Shown: positions 36,124 through 45,690 of the stretch, in pieces
How positions within the stretch are numbered: position 1 is the first letter of the stretch
Layout of the letters: every line of letters begins with the position of its first letter
Assembly (NCBI RefSeq): GCF_009727055.1
Contig: NC_052354.1
Coordinates: 52,932,960-52,996,959, forward strand
DNA from: Benincasa hispida
Lineage: Eukaryota; Streptophyta; Magnoliopsida; Cucurbitales; Cucurbitaceae
Direction: 5' to 3'
Length of the DNA stretch: 64,000 nucleotides
Program-made: the position numbers and the translations under genes
Notes under the pieces: model-generated
Told to the model about the DNA's origin: nothing
What the model saw: only the letters and a program-made list of their open reading frames with translations
The model's database searches: none

Positions 36124-36273
36124 GCCATGTTCTCCCACAGCTTTCTTGAACTTCCAAAGGGTTTTTCTCCTTTTTTTTTTTTTGGGTATAGAAATGATTG
36201 AGAAGAAGATGAAGATATCAATCAAGAAAAGAAAGAGGAAGAAAGTTCAAGAAAGCTGTGGAAAAGCATGGCC
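36124..36273 (-). ncRNA. MIR396: MIR396 precursor (miR396b-like)
   Basis: On the minus strand the 5' arm (36263 down to 36243) is a perfect match to the miR396b family sequence: UUCCACAGCUUUCUUGAAC followed by UU. The 3' arm (36151 down to 36131) is the expected star, GUUCAAGAAAGCUGUGGGAG plus A. The outer stem pairs GCCATGC with CATGGC and the spacer is about 90 bases. It has a different arm sequence and a shorter loop than the plus-strand copy at 28395-28581, so the two are old paralogues and not a recent duplicate. The target family is the GRF transcription factors. Both arms and the pairing are visible, so confidence is high. Confidence 0.96.
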
Positions 36274-36305
36274 ATGACCTGAAAATCAACACAAAACTTC
36301 TTCAT

Positions 36306-36377
36306 TCCCTCTCTCTCTCTCTCCTTCTTCATTGAAAGAAGACATTTAGAAGAATGTCTTTCTAGAGAGAGAGAGGA
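36306..36377 (-). repeat. Second stem-loop in the leader of the MIR396 transcript
   Basis: A (CT)n block at 36308-36324 faces an (AG)n block at 36364-36376. Between them GAAAGAAGACATT faces AATGTCTTTC. The stem-loop lies between the predicted TATA box and the miRNA hairpin, so it would be part of the primary transcript. It also contains a dinucleotide microsatellite. Confidence 0.55.
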
Positions 36378-36473
36378 AGATGATTGAAAGAATGGGTAAA
36401 AATGGGAATATAGAAAAGTATATCCCATAATATGGACCACTCTATTACAAAACTATACAATTTTGCTTGCCAG

Positions 36474-36481
36474 CTTTATAG
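36474..36481 (-). promoter_or_regulatory. TATA box of the minus-strand MIR396 gene
   Basis: On the minus strand CTATAAAG lies 200 bases before the precursor, a plausible core promoter position. A second A/T-rich candidate (ATATATAAACC) lies about 45 bases further upstream. Confidence 0.5.
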
Positions 36482-36779
36482 ACAAGAGATGTGAGAGACA
36501 TCCATATAATGTGGTGGGATTTGGGTTTATATATATTTAATATTTTGTTTTTTACTTTCAAACTCGTGTCTAATAGGTTTATGGACTTATTCGACTTATT
36601 TTTTTTATAAAAAAAATTATAGATTTATTAGATACGAGTATTAATTTTGTATTGAAATTTTAAAGATCCATCAGGCAGAAGAGTTTAAAAATTCTACGTG
36701 ATTGTTTTGTAATTTTTAAAAATTAATCTTATAAACACTATTTTTATCTATTGATTTCTTTGTTTTATCATGTATTTTT

Positions 36780-36975
36780 TAAGACAGTTTTAAAAAATTA
36801 AACCAAGGTTTAGAAACTTAAAAAAGATAACGGTTAAAAACTCATTTTTGTTTTTGGAATTTGATTAATAATTATTCAAGTGTTTGATTAGAAAAAATGA
36901 AAACTATGATGAAGAAAGTATAAGAAAATAAGCACAATTTTCAAAAACCAAATTAGCCATCAAAAGAGGTGGTAG
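36780..36975. mobile_element. hAT-type MITE, degenerate copy
   Basis: The order TTTTTAAGACAGTTTTAAAA, AACCAAGGTTTAGAAACTTAA, TTTTTGTTTTTGGAATTTGAT and CAAAAACCAAATTAGCCATC follows the order in the better copy at 37336-37620. The terminal bases are decayed. Confidence 0.5.
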
Positions 36976-37335
36976 AGATCTATTAGTATAGGGTTCCTAT
37001 CTTGAAACCTATTGGTAATAAAAATAGTAACTCATATATTATATAACTTTGTGCAATCCTTTAATTTTTATTTTTGGATCAAATGCTCGTTTTAGTTTTA
37101 TGAACTTTAATACCATATTAGATAATATGGGGTTTCATTCAAAAACCAATTGACAATGAGAAAAGTTGCTTCTCTATCTTATAAACATTTGCAAAGTCTC
37201 TCTTGATTTTCTCAACGTGACATCCTCAATATTTTCCTCAATATAGTAATTCTTTGGGTTCACCATTCACATTTTTTAAAGTTTAAAAACCTATCAAATT
37301 GATACAATCTTACAAGTTGTTGGATCAAACATGTA

Positions 37336-37620
37336 GGCCCCGTTTGGTAATAATTTGGTTTTGGATTTTTTGTTTTTAAAAATTAAACTTTTAGACATTA
37401 TTTCCACTTATAAATATCTTTCTTTTTTTTGTTATCTACCTATGATTTAAAAAATCAAACCAAAATTTGAAAACTAAAAAAGGTAGCTTTTAAACTTTTG
37501 TTTTTGCTTTTGAAATTTGGTTAAGAATTCAACGAAAATGCAAATCATTATAAGAAATGGAAAGAAATTAGGCTTAATTTTTAAAATAAAAAATAGAAAA
37601 AATAATTACTAATTGGGGGC
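37336..37620. mobile_element. hAT-type MITE, 285 bp
   Basis: It starts GGCCCCGTTTGGTAATAATT and ends AATAATTACTAATTGGGGGC, imperfect inverted termini of the CCCGTTTGGTAAC class. It has no coding capacity. The 8-bp flanks (AACATGTA and ATAATAAT) no longer match, so the insertion is old. Confidence 0.7.
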
Positions 37621-37847
37621 ATAATAATTAAATTTATTTTTTTCTTTTGGTTTTTAGCATGTTACTAGCTAGGGTATAAAAAGGTTTGTCAAAAGTAAAT
37701 GGGATTTGGAAACTTGACATTGTTTTTTCCTTTTTTTTTTGTTGAATTGAGTAGTGGAGTATGTCTATATATTAAATCAAACAAAGGTGAATAAAATTGA
37801 TAAATATTTTTAACCTCTAATAACATGGGTAGTATAAAGACAAGAAA

Positions 37848-37880
37848 ATATTATTTTATTTATTTATTTATTTATTTTGA
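37848..37880. repeat. (TTTA)n microsatellite
   Basis: About seven consecutive TTTA units. Confidence 0.85.
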
Positions 37881-38460
37881 AAAAACTCAAAATCTCATCT
37901 TTTTGCCCACATGCTAACATGTGATCCTCAAATCTCATCTTTTATTTTAATGTCATTTTTGTGTATAGCAAATTATTCCATCTATGTATCAGAGATCCAA
38001 ATCATCTTAAAAAAATTGTATGTGTATATATTTATATATATAATAGAACTCTACTTTTCATATTTGTAAAAGAATATCCAACCACTTCCAAAATAAATAT
38101 ATATGAAATGATCCCAAATGATCTTTCATATCTCTTTTTCTTGCATTTTGGACCCCTTGGTTTTGAATTTCTATATCATTTTTGACATCTCTTGTGTGAA
38201 TTATTATAGAGAGTTGTTGATAAACTTGTAACTCTATATTTTTGGAGATTAGCTATTTTATGGAGTTATTATATACCTAATTTCTTTGACAATGAATGTG
38301 CGATTAGGACGGAGCGAAGAAGGAAGAAGAGGATAGTTATTCCTAATCCACGTATTAGATTAGGAAACAAAAATTAGAATATGTATAAACTATATGGAAA
38401 TACAAGGAAATTGAGATTCCAAATGACACTTTAAACTGTTGCAACTACTTTTCATGACAT
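37881..38460. other. AT-rich intergenic DNA
   Basis: No gene or clear element is seen. CTCAAATCTCATCTTTT-type words recur at 37890 and 37930, a short direct repeat. Confidence 0.4.
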
Positions 38461-38469
38461 TTATTCTAA

Positions 38470-39030
38470 GTCGTTATTGAATCACACATCAAAGTAAGAG
38501 TATCAATGACAATATATTACTATTTAGCGGCTAAAAATTGCTGACAATTATAATTGTTTGTCACTGCTAAGTGTATTGTGATAAGTTATCATTGTTATTA
38601 ATTGACTTAAAATTTTGATATTTCATCTATACGGATATGGGTGTTAAAGATAATGAAAAACATGTCAATAAAGCATATATCTTGACATTTTTGCATTGTC
38701 ATAAAAACATTAAATATTTTATTGTCAATAATATCTTGACTATGATAATATTTTAAGTTAACAAATATCATACATGATGATGTTGTATTCCTCGAAAAAG
38801 ATTTTTGAGCCACTTTACCATATAGAGAACTATGAATGACGATGAATGCACGTGAATTGAACATGTAATACTAGTTTTTGTTGTCACTAAAAATTCAATT
38901 ATGACATTTTTCAAAACTGTCATTAATACTCATACCTTTAAAGGGGTTAAAAATAACATAAAAAATAATTGTCACAAATTTTAATTATGACGGTTTTTAA
39001 ATGTCATGGAATCTTAGTTTTGTTGTAGCA
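38470..39030 (-). mobile_element. CACTA-type terminus with GTCATAA subterminal repeats
   Basis: The end TTTTGTTGTAGCA at 39018-39030 is, on the minus strand, close to CACTACAACAAAA. The next 500 bases contain many TGTCATAA, TTGACAAT and ATGACAT words. It belongs to the same family as the left end at 14079 but faces the other way. No transposase was found nearby. Confidence 0.5.
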
Positions 39031-39886
39031 CTAAGGAGTTAGCTATATACATTGAAGTGAAAAAAGTTGATGTAATTAAAAGGATATTTTGGCTTGTAAT
39101 AATTTTAGCATGTTTGGGCTTTTGCTAACCCTTAGATTTTTCCTTCTTTTTTCGAGGTAAAAATTTGAACTTCCAGAATTTTAGTTAAAAGTAAAATATT
39201 TTCAATCGGGTGAGTTATACTTAGATTTAGTTCCTATATTAGAATGGTACAAATTAAAGAATTAGTTATATAAGTACTATGTAACTAAATTTCTTGTTTT
39301 TATAATTTTTCTTGTACATTTTATCGATATTATCATCGACATTTCTATAAAATTGAGACATTAATATTTCTATCAACGACAACATTTTAAACCTTGAGGA
39401 GAACAAATAATGAAAGAAATGTTAAAAAAAAAAACAATAAATCGTACTTTCTCCCTAAAAAAAAGAAAAAAAAAAAAAGGTTAGTGTGACACTTTTAACC
39501 CTAAAATCAAATTTATGGGATTTACATGAAAGGAAAGAAAGACAGATTTTTGGACTTACATGTCTTAAATTGAATTAGTAAAAACAAAAATTGATATATT
39601 GCAATGAAAATGTTTCCACATTTTTAGGCAAATAATTATATTTTTTAGGCAATTTTAGGCAAATAAATTAAAGACAATATAATGTACTTCATAACAACAA
39701 ATATGAGTTTAAAAAAACCATTTTTTATAACCTACTGACAATATGAATTTTTCTTCATCACGCTGGTTTTTATTTTAAAGCACTGTCATTTTTGCGAGGA
39801 CATGCCATTTATTTTAGTGAAAAAAATGAAATGCCACAATTTTTTTTGTCATAAAAATTTGATCAGTACATAACACACATATATAT
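39031..39886. other. AT-rich intergenic DNA left of the CACTA element
   Basis: No gene is seen. The sequence contains A-rich tracts at 39422-39480 and a short direct repeat of TTTTAGGCAAATAA near 39625-39665. Confidence 0.4.
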
Positions 39887-40250
39887 CGTTACAAGAATGG
39901 TAAGATATTCCGATGAAGACATTTGAGTCGGATAGTAGTATTTATCCCGATAAACATAGGTGTGTTGAAAAAAATAAGCTTTTTCTCACGTGTCGGGATA
40001 ATTGGCGCCAAAATTACTACAAAGAATAAGGCAAACGGAAAAAAAATTGCTAAAATTACTATTTACCAACAAGAGTGTAGCTTAATTAACATAGTGTTCG
40101 TATTATTGATGTCAAGATTAGAGGTTCGATTCCCCGTCTCACACTTTAATTACAATTTTGACTTATCACATAGGGTCGGAAATTAATCTAGGCATATCCC
40201 GACTAATAAATCTGGGTATATCCGACGCAGTCCAGAGTCGAAAATATTGT
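39887..40250 (+). repeat. CACTA left subterminal repeat region
   Basis: GTCGGATA, CCCGATAA, GTCGGGATAA, GGTCGGAAA, ATCCCGACTAA and TATCCGACGC follow each other within 340 bases, in both orientations. Such arrays bind the TnpA-type protein in known CACTA elements. Confidence 0.65.
40077..40142 (+). repeat. tRNA-like SINE module inside the CACTA element
   Basis: GTAGCTTAATTAACATAGTG resembles an A box and TTAGAGGTTCGATTCCCCGT is a very good B box (GGTTCGANTCC). It is the best preserved of the tRNA-like modules in this window. It has no full cloverleaf, so it is not annotated as a tRNA gene. Confidence 0.6.
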
Positions 40251-40261
40251 AAAAAGTTAAA

Positions 40262-41004
40262 ACCCTAACTTTCTTTTTTATTTCCATCTGGCCGCCGCGC
40301 GATACATTGGCGTTCTTACCTCACCCGCCGTACACAGCTTCTCCGCTCCCTCAAACAATCCTCTTCGACAACACAGCTTCTCCTCTCCACTCCCTCGCCG
40401 GAAACGGTAAGTTTCGAACACTTTTCTTCTTCTTCTTCTTCTTTTTTTTTTTTTTTTTTTTTTTTTGTGTATCAATTTCGTACTCCAACACGCCTCCGCA
40501 GGGGTGCTTTCGTCTCTTCTTCATACCACACCCCCACATTACCAACTCCAAGTCTTTTCTCTTTCTCTTCTCTTTTCTGAATTTTCTGCTTCAATTACGT
40601 TCTTCCTAGCTCAACACCCTAGATTTCCGTTGTTCTATGTGTTCTATCGATTATATGTTTCTGTTCTTTCATTTTTGTTTTGATCGATTCAACTAATAGA
40701 TTATGCGTTTTTTGTTTTTTTATTTAGTTTCTTTCCCCATGTTTTTATTTAAATTTTTGCTAGTTGATCGTGCTAGATTTCTATTGTTTTATATGTTTTA
40801 TCGATTAAATGTTTTTGTTATTTCACTTTTTTTTTCCCCAATTCAACTGATAAATTATGCGTTTTTTGTTTAGTTTTTCTTTTCCTTATTTTTTGTCATT
40901 TTTGAACTTCACTTGCGTTCTTGCTAGTTGAACAGCCTAGATTTATGTTGTTTTATATGTTTAATCCATTAAATATCTCTGTTCTTTACATTTGTTGTGA
41001 TCAG
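40262..41004 (+). other. Leader exon and first intron of the CACTA transposase gene
   Basis: A GC-rich leader (GGCCGCCGCGCGATACATTG) runs to an AACG/GTAAGT donor at 40406/40407. The intron begins with TTC repeats and a 28-base T run, continues T-rich, and ends at a GATCAG acceptor at 41003-41004. The GC-rich leader contrasts with the rest of the element and looks like host-type 5' UTR. Its origin is unknown. Confidence 0.55.
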
Positions 41005-41721
41005 ATGGATGATGGAGTGTTTTCTTTGGGTACTGTATCCGATTGGGGATAATTTTTGCCCAAATTTCGAAGATAAAACTTTAGATATTTGGTTCCAACT
41101 GAAAATGCAGATATTGTATTAACACTTTGAACACCAAAATGTTAGGATCACCACATGAATAGACAAAGAAAAGTGGCAAAGTGTCCTCTAAATGAGGTAG
41201 GAAAAACGAGATGTCCATGTAAGCATTGTCAGATTTCAATGTCGCAGTCACTGGACAGGATAGAATGTCATTTATTTATGAATGGAATGTCCCCTTCGTA
41301 CACTCAATGGGTTTATCATGGAGAACCTGCAAACTTAGCTCGATTCCAGACAAACATTAGTTCTTCTATAGATGATAGAGTAAGTAGAGAGTTTAATGTT
41401 GAACATGATGATGATGAGATGTTTGGTCTTCTAAATGATTTGCAAGGGTCAATGATAAAAGGGGAAGGAGATGTAGATGATGAAGAAGATTTTAAGGATG
41501 GAATGCCTACTAACACTGAAGAAAGGGATAATTCAAACATTTTTGAGGAGTTGATAGCTGAAGCACGAAATCAATTCTACCCTGGTTGTGCTAAATTTTC
41601 CTTGTTGAACTTCTTAGTGAGGTTGATGCATATCAAGGTCCTCAATGATTGGAGTAACAAGTCTTTTAATATGTTACTAAACTTGTTGAAAGATGCGTTT
41701 CCAACCGGTGCATCTATACCA

Positions 41722-41856
41722 GTTACGTTCTATGAAGCTAAAAGAAAGCTACGTGACCTAGGATTAGGATATGATCCACGCTTGCAAATATGATTGTATA
41801 TTATTTTGGAGAGAGTTTGTTGATTGACCAAAGTTGTCTAGTATGTGGTGAGTCTT
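41722..41856 (+). repeat. Artefactual duplication, first copy (135 bp)
   Basis: The 135 bases from GTTACGTTCTATGAAGC to GGTGAGTCTT are repeated without visible difference at 41900-42034. The two copies are separated only by five bases and the adapter junction at 41862-41899. Perfect identity in an otherwise decayed gene points to assembly, not biology. Confidence 0.95.
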
Positions 41857-41861
41857 TTAAT

Positions 41862-41899
41862 CTGTCTCTTATACACATCTAGATGTGTATAAGAGACAG
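41862..41899. other. Sequencing adapter: two inverted 19-bp Tn5 mosaic ends
   Basis: CTGTCTCTTATACACATCT is followed immediately by its reverse complement, AGATGTGTATAAGAGACAG. These are the hyperactive Tn5 mosaic-end sequences, and this exact head-to-head arrangement is the circularisation junction of transposase-based mate-pair libraries. It is not plant DNA. It marks a place where an untrimmed read entered the assembly. Confidence 0.98.
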
Positions 41900-42034
41900 G
41901 TTACGTTCTATGAAGCTAAAAGAAAGCTACGTGACCTAGGATTAGGATATGATCCACGCTTGCAAATATGATTGTATATTATTTTGGAGAGAGTTTGTTG
42001 ATTGACCAAAGTTGTCTAGTATGTGGTGAGTCTT
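41900..42034 (+). repeat. Artefactual duplication, second copy (135 bp)
   Basis: This is an exact copy of 41722-41856. It continues correctly into the next part of the transposase (GATATAAAATAAAGGATGG), so it is probably the genuine junction. The first copy, its five trailing bases and the adapter are then the intrusion. Confidence 0.9.
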
Positions 42035-43100
42035 GATATAAAATAAAGGATGGAAAAGGTAAGAAAATCCCACATAAGATTTTACGCCATTTCCACTAAT
42101 TCCAAGGTTGAAACGATTATTTTCATCAAAACATATTGCTTTTGAAACAAGATGGCATAAGGATAAACGAACTGTTGAAGATGATGTGCTACGACATCCA
42201 GCTGATGCTACCCATTTTGATGAAGAGTTTCCTCATTTTGCTTCTGACCCAAGGAATGTTCGATTAGCATTACCTTCCAATGGACTCAATCCATTTGGAA
42301 ATATGAGTACAACCTACAGCATGGGGCCTATGGTACTTGTTCCGTACAATTTGCCTCCTTGGCAGTGCATGAAGACCTCTAATGTTTTTATGTCCTTGCT
42401 TATACCTGGACCAAAGTCTCCTGGAAAAGAAATTGGCGTGTATTTGCAACCATCGATTGAGGAGTTAAAAGTGTTATGGAATAATGGTGTGCAAACTTAT
42501 GATTGCATGAGCGGGGAGTATTTTCAACTATATTCATGTTTTTTGTGGACCATCAATGACTTTCCTACCTACAGAGACTTATCTGGATGGAGTACCAAAG
42601 GTTATCAAGCATGTCCAATTTGCATAGAAGATACATCATCATTTAGGATAAGAGAAAAAATATCTTTCATGGGACATCGACATTATCTTCCAGATAATCA
42701 TAGTTGGCGTAAGAGTAAACAACATGATGGAAAGATAGAGCGTAGACCTCCACCAATTATAATGGATGGAAATGAGATTCTACAACAAGTAAACATGTTA
42801 ACTTTTCAGTGCTAAGTAAAAATCCATCCAAGCATGGCAAGAAAAGAAAGCATACTATTAATTGGACTAAAAAGAGTATATTTTTTTTAATTCCCCTACC
42901 GGTCTAAACTTGTTACGGCATAAGTTGGATGTCATGCATATTAAAATAAAACACATGTGACAACTTGCTCGGAACTTTGTTGAACATTGATGGGAAAACA
43001 AAAGATACCACAAATGCTTGGATCTTGAGGCTTTAAATATACGAAAAGACTTGCACTTGCAAAAGCAAGGAACTAAATTTGTAAAACTACACATGTTGTG

Positions 43101-43312
43101 TATACATTGAGTCATGCCATGGCCCGGTCAAGGGTAGGAGACACAATTGTTACTTCAGATGAATGATCCTCTGTTTGTTGATTCCACCACTGAGTAAGGC
43201 ATGACAGTGGCATCAAGTAATATTTATATCGTTTGGAACTATATACTTATAAATGTTATTTTTTTGTCTACTTATTGAAAGTTGTACTTGTAAATAGGAT
43301 CTTGATCACGCA
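43101..43312 (+). other. Spacer between the two CACTA genes
   Basis: It still contains short transposase-like words (GTGGCATCAAGTAAT) but no open frame. A T-rich stretch and a probable AG acceptor near 43299 precede the next gene. Confidence 0.4.
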
Positions 43313-44606
43313 AGAGGCGAGCAAGAGGGCATGGTCGAAACTTTGAATTAGATCAATATGTCAGTAAACATGGGTGGATCAGAATTGAGATTAAGCCAGA
43401 CATTGGAAAACCAGTTTGTGCAAATGCCACTAGATTTAGCAAGTCCATCGGTACCCATTGCTCGAAACACAATTCCAATACGCTGCAACACCTGGAGAGA
43501 TGTACCAAAAGAAGTATGGGACCTAGCCATATTCATTCTTTTTCATACATTTATGCTTCTTTTGAAATCATGTACATATACTTACCCACTTCTTCTTAAC
43601 TATGCAGTCATATTTTGATGTTGATGTGACAAAAAAGCATGTGAAAAAGTATGTGCTACGATAATTTCAAAATACGTTCAAAGAATATAAAGCAGAATTA
43701 TACAAGCACTACTCTGGGTTTGAGGACCCAAAAGTAGCCCGTGAAAATCCACATGAAAGGATAACAAATTTAGAAGATTGGAACAGGCTATGCAACAAAT
43801 GCGAGTCTCTTGAATGGAAGGTATTTTTTTTTCTTGAGACTTGTTATAGACCTAAATAACTCAATTGTATTAATCATCACATATTGTTGCAGGAAACAAC
43901 GAAGAGAAACAAGCAGACCCGAGCGAGTCTCCTTTACCTTCATTGAATCAGGTCCAAGCCATTTGTCCAAGTGCAAAGTGAAATGGTAGTGTGCAAACTC
44001 ATTATTCTTTACTTTATCTAATTAAAATGACTAATAGTTTGTGTATTTTATATGTAGAAAATGAAGAATTCTGAAGTTGACGAGTTGGATTTATTTCACG
44101 AAAGTCATTTTGTGATAAAGATGGTTGGGTGAATGACAATTCAAAACAAGCATATGTAAGTTATTCTCTATCATAGTTGCGTGAACTTATATCTTGAATT
44201 ATATGTTTAACTCCTTTATTTTGTTATGATGTAGCTGGAAATGCTAACACTTGAGGAAGAAGCGTCCCAAGAAGGAGCTACACCAATAACCAGTGCAGAA
44301 ATTGTCAAACAGGTATTGGGTCATCGAGCGAGCCACACTAAAGGCCTTGGTTGGAATCCATTACCTAGCTCCAATGACATGCCTTCCTCACAATATGAAA
44401 AGGAGTTGGAAAAGAAATTGGAGAAGATGGAAGATGAGATGGCAGAGGTGAAGACAAACTACCAAGATCTGAAGGCAAACTACGAAGAAGTGAAGGAAGC
44501 AAACGTAGTGCTAGCAAGTCAAGTAAGAACATGGGAAAGTAGATGGGCTGAAATCCGAAGAATGCTAGGGAAACAGCAAGGAGATGATGGGCCTTCAAAC
44601 ACCTAG
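43313..44606 (+). pseudogene. CACTA second gene, Transposase_24 type (broken)
   Basis: Exon-like blocks can be followed through GT/AG-like borders. Block 1 (about 43313-43530) reads RGHGRNFELDQYV and, after a shift, PIARNTIPIRCNTWRDVP. Block 2 (about 43615-43820) reads KHVKKYV, ENPHERITNLEDWNRLC. Block 3 is 43894-43985. Block 4 (about 44057-44155) reads NSEVDELDLFHE and DGWVNDNSKQAY. The last block (44235-44606) reads LTLEEEASQEGATPITSAEI, HTKGLGWNPLPSS and a coiled coil of about 70 residues rich in Glu and Lys. This is the Ptta/En/Spm plant transposase family; TnpA-like proteins bind subterminal repeats. Frameshifts and one internal stop (block 3) make it a pseudogene. Confidence 0.85.
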
Positions 44607-45690
44607 CTATCCTTCAGCCTTGCTTACTATTCTTTTTAATTCATTTTGGTTATCTTGCATCAAGCAAGTTTATGTGACTATCCTGCAGTTATGGTAGTCA
44701 CTCAATTTATGTCAGCGGCTGACATTCCTTAGACTTGCTTAGGGTGTGTATTCTAGTTCATTTTGCATTGAAAGGACACAGGCACGTTTTTTTTAGAACT
44801 TTTGGCTAAATTAGGGAGGGAGGGAGGGGTAGCTAAATGTGTATTAATGTTCATTTTGCATTGGGAAGACACTTAGACATCCTTGTAGTGTGATATATTC
44901 ATTTTGCATTGAGAAGACACTTAGGCACTTTGTTTGTTTTAGAACTTTTAGACAAGTTGTGGCCGAGGCGGGAGAGGTGGGGGTGGGTTTAGCTAAATGT
45001 CTTGAGCTCTTTTCGAGCTAGTTGTTGGATTCAATGTGAATGTAAGCACTTTTAAAACACTTGCTTACATTCGGGACGAGATGTTAAGTTTCTTAGACTT
45101 GCTTAGGGTGTATCAAGCTCATTTTGTATCGAGAAGATACTTGAGTCTTTTATTTAGAACTTTTGCTTAGCTTTAGGGGGTAGCTAAATGCACTTTTGGG
45201 GAGGGATGGGCAGACTAGACATTGTAAGCTTTTTTTAGGCTACTTTTGGGATTCAAGGATTATGTAATCACTTTAACTACACTTTTTAAAATGACTTTTA
45301 AGACTTGAAAACTCTTCATCATCTTTCCTTTTTTTTCCCTTTTTTTNNNNNNNNNNNNNNNTTTTTTTTTTTTTTTTTTTTTTTTTTTTTCCATTTCCTA
45401 ATTTATGTTAGTTTTTCATATGATTTAGTTTATTTTTTCTTGCAGGTTGGTAAAAGCGTTTTAGATCAAGGTTTTTGGGACTAGTGTGGGATGACAATTT
45501 TGAAAATATGATATGTTGGGACTAGTTTACTTAGTGTTGGATCAAAACTTTGTAACAATGTTTTGTTTGGATATATTAACCTTTATTATATTTAATTTGT
45601 GTTAATACTATTATTGGTTGATGTAAAGAATTTTTAGGAAAACCCAAGGAAGAAAATTCTATATATAAGTTACCCAACTAAAAGATCTTT
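44607..45690 (+). repeat. CACTA 3' region with degenerate direct repeats
   Basis: TTCATTTTGCATTGAGAAGA-type units occur near 44760, 44850, 44905 and 45117, each followed by CAC(T)TAGGCAC. GGTAGCTAAATG recurs near 44827, 44988 and 45179, and TTTAGAACTTTTGGCTA recurs near 44792, 44938 and 45153. It is a repeated noncoding tail of the element. It includes the gap at 45347-45361. Confidence 0.6.
45347..45361. other. Assembly gap, 15 N
   Basis: The run of N lies inside a long poly-T tract (T runs on both sides). The true length of the homopolymer is unknown. Confidence 1.

Larger units (their letters stand above)
41155..43100 (+). pseudogene. CACTA transposase, TNP2 type (broken)
   Basis: The first open part (41155-41793) has the transposase-associated N-terminal domain (RCPCKHCQ zinc-binding motif, then CHLFMNGMSPSYTQWVYHGE). 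An acidic linker follows, then the start of the TNP2 domain (NDWSNKSFNMLL, YEAKRKLRDLGLGY). A one-base shift near 41777 moves the reading into another frame (KYDCILFWRE, then the CLVCGES motif). The second open part (42108-42815) continues with RWHKDKR, LRHPADATHFDEEFPHFA, NVRLALPSNGLNPFGNMS and the WSTKGYQACPIC block. Beyond 42815 the frame is broken again, with HKLDVMHI and LLNIDGKTKDT still readable to about 43100. The protein would bind TIRs and cut them. An adapter artefact and a false duplication lie inside (41722-42034), so one of the apparent lesions is not biological. Confidence 0.9.

Noticed and set aside
40077..40142. tRNA gene
   Set aside because: A and B boxes are present but acceptor and anticodon stems do not form; treated as a SINE-type module.
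40278..40551. Minus-strand frames with Lys and Arg runs
   Set aside because: Complement of the same TTC/poly-T tract; low-complexity translation only.
40307..40609. 100-codon frame with a long Phe run
   Set aside because: It reads through the leader exon, the donor site and a poly-T tract of the CACTA element.
41862..41899. Insertion-sequence footprint or bacterial transposon in the plant genome
   Set aside because: The two 19-bp mosaic ends are directly fused with flanking sequence duplicated for 135 bp, which is adapter chemistry and not a 9-bp target duplication.
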